Shown piece by piece: positions 23,359-28,055 of a stretch of DNA of 28,055 bases. Under the pieces are notes generated by a model. It was not told where the DNA came from. It did not search any database and saw only the letters and a program-made list of their open reading frames with translations. Location: NCBI GenBank assembly GCA_900542425.1, contig UQNQ01000022.1, forward strand, positions 1-28,055, in the 5' to 3' direction. Origin of the DNA: an uncultured Eubacteriales bacterium (GTDB taxonomy: Bacteria; Bacillota; Clostridia; Oscillospirales; CAG-272). The translations under genes and the position numbers were made by a program. The first letter of the stretch is position 1, and each line of letters begins with the position of its first letter.

Positions 23359-24225
23359 TCAGCAGAATATCGCCATTGCCAGCGTTCCTGCAACAATCAG
23401 GAAAAGACCCGCAGCAGATCTTTTTTTCAGCTTTTCACCGAAAACAAAATAGGCAAACACAACCGTAACCACAATGCTGAGCTTGTCGATGGGAACCACC
23501 ACGCTCGCCTGACCCTGCGAGAGAGCCCGATAATAACAAAGCCATGAAGCACCCGTTGAAATGCCGGAAAGACAAATAAAAAGCAGTTCTCTGCGCGGGA
23601 TATGCCGAAGCTCCCCGCCCTTACGCGTAATCAGAACCATTCCCCACGCCATCACCAAAACAACCGCGGTCCGGACTGCTGTTGCAAGATTCGATTCCAC
23701 ATTTTCGGTTCCGATTTTTGCAAGTACCGACTGCAGCGCCGCAAAAACAGCGGATCCTGCCGCCCACGGAAACCAGACTCTCTGTCCGGAAACTGCCTCC
23801 GTTTTTTTCCGTTCAATCATAAGAAAAGTTCCGACCGCGATGAGAAGCGTGCCGCAAAGCTTCCATGCCAGATTGCCGGTTTCTCCGAATATGACAATAG
23901 CAAGCAAAACAGACAATACCGTGGAGGATTTGTCTACCGGAACGACTTTGTTGACATCTCCGCAGGAAAGCGCACGGAAATAACAAAGCCATGAAGCGCC
24001 CGTCGCAAGGCCTGAAAGAACGAGGAACAGAAGAGATTTTCCGTCAAGTGTTAAGATGTCTTTCGCTGAACCTGCAATCCATGCAACAATCCACGAAAAG
24101 GCAAGCACGATAACCGTCCGTATCGCCGTTGCCACGGTGGAATCCGTTTTCCAGATACCGATTTTGGCAAGAATGGCGGTAATCCCGGCAAAAAATGCCG
24201 ATAAAAACGCTAGCAGAATCCACAT
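23359..24225 (-). CDS. EamA/DMT family transporter (tandem of two half-length units)
   Basis: 288 aa inner-membrane protein with ~10 predicted membrane segments, of the drug/metabolite transporter superfamily; substrate unknown. The two halves are strikingly alike: LAKIG near residues 20 and 168, TGASWLCYFRALSCG versus TGASWLCYYRALSQG, VVPVDK versus VVPIDK, and FGE at the end of each. Each half resembles the single-domain ~140 aa EamA proteins common in Clostridia. It starts 24 bp after pdp and ends 30 bp before the GNAT gene. Nucleoside transport is suggested only by context. Confidence 0.87.
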   Translation of the reverse strand: MWILLAFLSAFFAGITAILAKIGIWKTDSTVATAIRTVIVLAFSWIVAWIAGSAKDILTLDGKSLLFLVLSGLATGASWLCYFRALSCGDVNKVVPVDKSSTVLSVLLAIVIFGETGNLAWKLCGTLLIAVGTFLMIERKKTEAVSGQRVWFPWAAGSAVFAALQSVLAKIGTENVESNLATAVRTAVVLVMAWGMVLITRKGGELRHIPRRELLFICLSGISTGASWLCYYRALSQGQASVVVPIDKLSIVVTVVFAYFVFGEKLKKRSAAGLFLIVAGTLAMAIFC

Positions 24226-24249
24226 ATCATGCCCTATCCCTTTGAATCT

Positions 24250-25551
24250 TTAATCAAGAATTTCATAAATGAGCGGCTTTACCATCGGCTTTTCCTCAGA
24301 AAAAGAAACCGAGGTGAGAAACATCCGCTTTGCTTCTTCAAGGCTCTCGGGACGATTCGTGTAAAGTTCGCAGAGCGGCTCGCCACATTTTACAAATTCT
24401 CCTGTCTTTTTTGACAAAACAATACCGGCGCTGTGATCAATGGCGTCTCCTTTTTTTTCACGTCCCGCGCCAAGAACAGAGCTTGCCATGCCGATTTTTT
24501 CCGCATTCATATGGGAAATCCAACCGTCCCGAGGAGAAATGATCTTAGCTACCATATCCGACTTGCGGAATTTTTCGGGATTTTCGATATAGGAAATATC
24601 GCCGTTCTGTGCCGCGACCATTTCGCAAAGCTTTCGCTTGGCAGACCCATCCGCAAGTGCCGTACGGCAGCGCAGCATGGCGGATTCTCTCTTCTCTCCT
24701 GTCGAGAGCCGCAGCATTTCTGAAGCCAGTGTCAGAGAAATCTCCCTCAGATCTTCAGGTTCCCCGCCCTCCAGCACATGAACCGCCTCTATGACCTCAA
24801 GCGAATTGCCGACAGCACGTCCAAGCGGAACATCCATATCGGTGAGTACCGCCGCCATCCGGCGTCCCGCGGCTTTTCCGATTGCGATCATTTTGCCGGC
24901 AAGTTCTCTTGCTTTTTCGATATCCTTCATAAAAGAGCCGCTTCCGACCTTTACGTCAAGCACAATCGACCTTGCACCCGCGGCAAGCTTTTTTGACATA
25001 ATACTCGATGCGATAAGAGGAATAGAATCCACCGTTGCTGTCACATCACGCAGCGCATACAGTTTTTTGTCCGCCGGTGCAAGATTTCCGGACTGTCCGA
25101 CGACACAAATGCCGTGAGCTGACGCCGAAGCAAGAAATTCCTTCATAGAAAGTTCCGTACGAAAACCCGGAATGGATTCCAGTTTGTCCACAGTACCTCC
25201 TGTGAAGCCAAGTCCTCTTCCGGACATTTTCGCCACAATTCCACCGAGAGACGCCACAAGCGGCGCCACGATTAACGTCGTTTTATCACCGACACCGCCT
25301 GTACTATGCTTATCAACCGTTTTTTCACCAAGCGAGGATAAGTCCGTCATATCGCCGGAGCCTGCCATAAGCGCAGTAAGTTCCGACAGTTCCTTGTCGC
25401 TCATCCCGCGAAAATAGACTGCCATAAGCCAGGCCGATACCTGATAATCCGGTATGATTCCCGAGACAAGTCCCTGAATCAAAAAAGCAAGCTCCTCATG
25501 CGAAAGCTCTACGCCATCGCGTGTTTTTTCGAGAATTTCGGTTATGCGCAT
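24250..25551 (-). CDS. pdp: Pyrimidine-nucleoside phosphorylase
   Basis: 433 aa enzyme that phosphorolyses thymidine, deoxyuridine or uridine to the base and (deoxy)ribose-1-phosphate; cytosolic dimer. Seen: VDKHSTGGVGDKTTLIVAPL near residues 79-98 (phosphate binding), KMSGRGLGFTGGTVDKLESIPGF near 107-129, ALRDVTATVDSIPLIASSIMSKKLA near 166-190 and LDVKVGSGSFMK. The Firmicute length and motif set favour Pdp (uridine and thymidine) over the thymidine-specific DeoA, but the two are hard to separate by eye. Third gene of deoC-deoD-pdp. Confidence 0.93.
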   Translation of the reverse strand: MRITEILEKTRDGVELSHEELAFLIQGLVSGIIPDYQVSAWLMAVYFRGMSDKELSELTALMAGSGDMTDLSSLGEKTVDKHSTGGVGDKTTLIVAPLVASLGGIVAKMSGRGLGFTGGTVDKLESIPGFRTELSMKEFLASASAHGICVVGQSGNLAPADKKLYALRDVTATVDSIPLIASSIMSKKLAAGARSIVLDVKVGSGSFMKDIEKARELAGKMIAIGKAAGRRMAAVLTDMDVPLGRAVGNSLEVIEAVHVLEGGEPEDLREISLTLASEMLRLSTGEKRESAMLRCRTALADGSAKRKLCEMVAAQNGDISYIENPEKFRKSDMVAKIISPRDGWISHMNAEKIGMASSVLGAGREKKGDAIDHSAGIVLSKKTGEFVKCGEPLCELYTNRPESLEEAKRMFLTSVSFSEEKPMVKPLIYEILD

Positions 25552-25623
25552 AAAATCACTCTATCCCTCCATATATAAAATCATAACGGCACGATAGCCC
25601 GAGGAATATCGTCAGTCTGACAG

Positions 25624-26358
25624 TTATTTTCCCCGACAGGACTTTTCGTCTTCCAGCGCCGCAATCCCAAGCGCAAGCTCCATCATTTGTGTGTAAGAGC
25701 ACTGCCGTTCCTCCGCTGTCGCATGTTTGTCATAAAGAAGATGATCAGAAATCGTACAGAGAGCAAGGGCATGCTTTCCGAGTCTTGCGGCATTCATATA
25801 TAAAGCCGCCGCTTCCATTTCCACGGCAAGCACCCCCATCTTCATCCAGCCCTCTGTAACAGACGGATCGTCATGATAAAAATTATCCTCAGAAAGAAGA
25901 TTTCCGACATTCAGTGTCAAACCGAGTTTTTCCGCCACCATATCCGCAGCCTTAAGCAGTTCATAGCTTGCCGTCGGCGCAAATGTTCCGTTCAGACCAT
26001 ACTGCGACGCAAAGTTGGAATTCGTGCAGGCACCGATCCCCGCCACGATATCCCGCAAGTGAAGGCGCTCTGAAATCGCACCGGCAGTACCGATACGGAT
26101 AATATTTTTTACGTCAAAGAACCGAAACAGCTCATAGCTGTAAATTGCCATAGAAGGCATTCCCATTCCGCTTGCCATCACGGAAACGCGCGTGCCATGC
26201 CATGTGCCCGTATACCCTTGTACTCCTCGGATATTGTTAACCAGCACAGGATTGTCAAAATATGTTTCCGCAATAAATTTTGCACGAAGAGGATCTCCCG
26301 GCATCAATACCGTTTCTGCAAAATCCCCGGGATTCCCCGCTATATGAGGTGTTGCCAT
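25624..26358 (-). CDS. deoD: Purine-nucleoside phosphorylase, DeoD type
   Basis: 244 aa hexameric-type PNP that converts purine (deoxy)nucleosides to the base and (deoxy)ribose-1-phosphate. Seen: VLMPGDPLRAKFIAETY near residues 17-33 (phosphate loop), SGMGMPSMAIYSYEL near 63-77, RIGTAGAI, AVEMEAAALY (ribose-binding Met/Glu), and the base-site Asp in SDHLLYDK. RBS AAAGGAG is 8 nt upstream. It lies 15 bp after deoC. Confidence 0.96.
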   Translation of the reverse strand: MATPHIAGNPGDFAETVLMPGDPLRAKFIAETYFDNPVLVNNIRGVQGYTGTWHGTRVSVMASGMGMPSMAIYSYELFRFFDVKNIIRIGTAGAISERLHLRDIVAGIGACTNSNFASQYGLNGTFAPTASYELLKAADMVAEKLGLTLNVGNLLSEDNFYHDDPSVTEGWMKMGVLAVEMEAAALYMNAARLGKHALALCTISDHLLYDKHATAEERQCSYTQMMELALGIAALEDEKSCRGK

Positions 26359-26373
26359 GTTTTTTCTCCTTTC

Positions 26374-27066
26374 TTACCTTCCCCGGATCAGCTCCGCCCC
26401 GGCGGAACCGCCATATCCGGCTTCTCTTGCAAGTTTTATCAGTCGGCTTGTCCCGAGCCTGTCCGCACCGAGTGACAGCATGATCTCTGCGTCTTCAAGA
26501 GAGGAAATTCCTCCGGCCGCTTTGATTTTCAAGGTCGGAGCACGATGCGCTGCAAACAACCGAATGTCTTCCTTTGTCGCGCCGCCAGAAGAAAAGCCCG
26601 TGCTCGTTTTAATATAGTCGGCGCCGGAAGCGGCGACAAGTCCGCATACTTTTATCTTTTCTTCTTCATTTAAAAGACACGTCTCAACAATTACTTTGAG
26701 AATCACACCCGGGCATATCTCCCTTACCGCCTTCAGTTCCGTAAGCAGTTCCGTATATCGCTTATCCTTGAGCCATCCGATGTTAATAACCAGATCCAGC
26801 TCATCCGCACCGTTTTTTACCGCGTCCTGCGCCTCATATACCTTGACAGCGGTCGTATGATATCCGTTCGGAAATCCGATGACTGTGCAAATACGCATTC
26901 TGTCGCCGACATATCCACGTGCGGCGGCAACATAGGCCGGCGGAATACACACGGACGCGGTATGGTATTGAATCGCTTCATCACACACGGCAAATATTTC
27001 ATTCTGTGTTGCCGCAGGGGATAGCAGCGTATGATCGACTGCAGACAAAATCTTTTGAATATTCAT
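26374..27066 (-). CDS. deoC: Deoxyribose-phosphate aldolase
   Basis: 230 aa class I aldolase cleaving 2-deoxyribose-5-phosphate to acetaldehyde and glyceraldehyde-3-phosphate. Seen: VDHTLLSPAAT near residues 10-20, ELDLVINIG with the catalytic Asp (D91), LKVIVET, the Schiff-base Lys in DYIKTSTGF (K153), and LKIKAAGGI with the second catalytic Lys (K182). The ATG at 27066 matches family length and start (MNI..); an ATG at 27084 lacks an RBS. First gene of the nucleoside catabolic operon. deoB, needed to turn deoxyribose-1-phosphate into its substrate, is not in the window. Confidence 0.95.
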   Translation of the reverse strand: MNIQKILSAVDHTLLSPAATQNEIFAVCDEAIQYHTASVCIPPAYVAAARGYVGDRMRICTVIGFPNGYHTTAVKVYEAQDAVKNGADELDLVINIGWLKDKRYTELLTELKAVREICPGVILKVIVETCLLNEEEKIKVCGLVAASGADYIKTSTGFSSGGATKEDIRLFAAHRAPTLKIKAAGGISSLEDAEIMLSLGADRLGTSRLIKLAREAGYGGSAGAELIRGR

Positions 27067-27129
27067 GATTCCGGTACCCTTCATAAATGAAATGATCGGC
27101 CAATTGGGTTCAAGCCGTTTTGTAAAATT

Positions 27130-27158
27130 ATTATATCCCGAGCCAATAAAACTGTCAA
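27130..27158 (-). promoter_or_regulatory. Perfect-consensus sigma-A promoter of the deo operon
   Basis: On the minus strand -35 TTGACA (27158-27153), exactly 17 bp, and -10 TATAAT (27135-27130) match the consensus at all 12 positions. The deoC ATG at 27066 lies ~63 bp downstream of the -10. No clear operator (for example a DeoR/CytR-like repeat) is visible in the leader. Confidence 0.88.
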
Positions 27159-27238
27159 TAAAATTACTGGAAAGACAGGAATTTTTCGGTATGATTTTTT
27201 CTGTCGAACAATTTTTTTGATTTTTCTTGAATTTTAGG

Positions 27239-27267
27239 TTGACAAAGCAGACGGAAAGTGTTATGAT
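27239..27267 (+). promoter_or_regulatory. Sigma-A promoter of tRNA-Leu/tRNA-fMet
   Basis: -35 TTGACA (27239-27244), a 17-bp spacer and -10 TATGAT (27262-27267, 5 of 6). It is back to back with the deo promoter, ~80 bp away. Its TTGACAAA...GTTATGATAAA frame resembles the other tRNA promoter at 21410. Confidence 0.82.
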
Positions 27268-27290
27268 AAATAAGCAGGCAGCCGAACAAC

Positions 27291-27379
27291 GCCGGAATGG
27301 CGGAACAGGCAGACGCCCGGGACTTAAAATCCCGTGGGACTAACATCCCGTACCGGTTCGATCCCGGTTTCCGGCACCA
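27291..27379 (+). tRNA. tRNA-Leu(TAA)
   Basis: 89 nt with encoded CCA and a long variable arm, as expected of a class II tRNA. The acceptor GCCGGAA pairs with TTCCGGC, the anticodon loop is CTTAAAA (anticodon TAA, reading UUA/UUG), and the T arm is ACCGG-TTCGATC-CCGGT. Confidence 0.96.
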
Positions 27380-27385
27380 AAATAC

Positions 27386-27463
<78 letters not shown>

Positions 27464-27467
27464 AGTA

Positions 27468-27501
27468 ATGTGTCCGATAGAAAATCGGACACATTTTTTT
27501 C
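27468..27501 (+). terminator. Terminator of the tRNA-Leu/tRNA-fMet operon
   Basis: A perfect 11-bp stem (27468-27478/27484-27494, core GTGTCCGAT) has a 5-nt loop and a following run of T residues. It begins 5 bp after the tRNA CCA. Confidence 0.88.
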
Positions 27502-27708
27502 TTAGTATTCATACGGTTTTGCAGATTTTATCTCCTCCCCTCAAAAGGATGAATGACCAGTGGCTGTCCTTCCGTCTTTAAGAGATATTCACAAAGTGAA
27601 GCGATGTTTTCATCTGATGTTTAGGATAAAAGCTTCGCTTCTTTACGTTTTCTTAGGTTTTTTGCGCCATAAATAATGTAAAATCTCCGACAAATAATAA
27701 TCTATACA
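27502..27708. other. AT-rich intergenic region after tRNA-fMet
   Basis: About 200 bp with no supportable gene. A weak 7-bp inverted repeat GAAGCGA...TCGCTTC (near 27598 and 27643) has a long loop. I looked for a copy of the tRNA-fMet 3' end that could mark an integration site and saw none up to 28055. Confidence 0.4.
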
Positions 27709-27740
27709 ATAAAAGAAGTGGCAATTGCCACTTCTTTTAT
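27709..27740. terminator. 32-bp perfect palindrome, likely terminator
   Basis: A perfectly symmetric sequence (outer ATAAAAGAAGTGGC, centre AATT) lies 9 bp past the stop of the minus-strand gene to the right. It folds into a hairpin of up to 14 pairs with an AATT loop. The A/T-rich base of the stem supplies the U-tract, so it can terminate from either side. Confidence 0.65.
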
Positions 27741-27749
27741 TTTGGTCAA

Positions 27750-28055
27750 TTACTTAAATACATCTTCTAAATATATTTTTCGAATTGTTTCATCGCTAAA
27801 CAGTAAAGGCATAGGGACTGTGACAGCAGGAAATGAAAATTTGTTATTTACACTTGATGGAATAATAAATATGCAATCAAACTTTAAAAGCGCATTGGCA
27901 ATTTTTTTCAATATCAAATCCTCAAAGCCATAATGACCAATCCATGTTGTTGTAAAAATTCTATACCCCTTTATCAATCCCTCCATCGCGATATAAACCC
28001 AATAATATTTACCTAATGTATACAGCTTTCGATTCCTATATTCTGATGGTATCCC
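27750..28055 (-). CDS. Unrecognised protein, 5' end beyond the window
   Basis: The reading frame is open from the stop at 27750 to the window edge (101 codons visible). An internal ATG at 27986 would give 78 aa, but the frame continues upstream without a stop, so the gene is most likely longer and truncated. The visible part has aromatic/basic segments (YRNRKLYTLGKYYWVYIA), then GYRIFTTTWIGHYGFEDLILKKI and IIPSSVNNKFSFPAVTVPMPLLFSDETIRKIYLEDVF. I do not recognise the family. The DNA is clearly AT-richer than the rest of the window, which with its place behind a tRNA gene hints at acquired DNA. Confidence 0.5.
   Translation of the reverse strand, partial: GIPSEYRNRKLYTLGKYYWVYIAMEGLIKGYRIFTTTWIGHYGFEDLILKKIANALLKFDCIFIIPSSVNNKFSFPAVTVPMPLLFSDETIRKIYLEDVFK

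Noticed and set aside
27502..28055. Phage or island attachment site behind tRNA-fMet
   Set aside because: No direct repeat of the tRNA 3' end and no integrase in the visible sequence.

Overview
The window reads as chromosomal DNA of an endospore-forming member of the Clostridia (Bacillota). The support is a spoIIGA-sigE pair (sigma-E and its processing protease), the dgt-dnaG-rpoD operon, zinc-type bL31, GGAGG-type ribosome binding sites and consensus sigma-A promoters. Nearly every protein gene is on the minus strand; the four tRNA genes are on the plus strand. The first ~1.05 kb is different: a 6-phosphogluconolactonase and the start of a secreted protein with a Bacteroidota-style signal peptide. 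That piece abuts the clostridial sequence inside the 3' end of a lipoprotein gene and is probably an assembly chimera, less likely a transfer.

Layout. 1-1027: foreign-looking end (partial secreted protein, intergenic hairpin, pgl). 1032-4859: a very large mosaic solute-binding lipoprotein with its own promoter. 5142-9154: dgt-dnaG-rpoD, with a hairpin after rpoD. 9442-13404, in transcription order: spoIIGA-sigE, then rpmE (own promoter and terminator), hflX and a YigZ/IMPACT gene. 13570-15461: a GNAT acetyltransferase and a PLP-dependent methionine gamma-lyase-like (YnbB) protein. 15755-21361, in transcription order: rsmA, murD and three tandem M42 aminopeptidase paralogues; the middle one has lost key catalytic residues. 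21410-21672: tRNA-Thr(CGT) and tRNA-Gly(CCC) with a terminator between them. 22138-27158: a nucleoside salvage operon (deoC, deoD, pdp) behind a perfect consensus promoter, followed by an EamA transporter and a double-GNAT protein whose first half resembles streptothricin acetyltransferases. 27239-27501: tRNA-Leu(TAA) and initiator tRNA-fMet, the latter with an apparent extra base in the T stem. 27502-28055: AT-rich DNA with an unrecognised gene running off the end.

Functionally the window is mostly housekeeping: replication and dNTP control (dnaG, dgt), general and sporulation sigma factors, ribosome biogenesis and rescue (rsmA, hflX, rpmE), cell wall synthesis (murD), peptide turnover (M42) and deoxynucleoside breakdown (deoC/deoD/pdp). 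I see no defence island, CRISPR array, transposase or biosynthetic cluster. The most interesting items are the degenerate M42 paralogue between two intact ones, the mosaic lipoprotein, the SatA-like/GNAT fusion, the initiator tRNA with a bulged T stem and the composition break at the left end.
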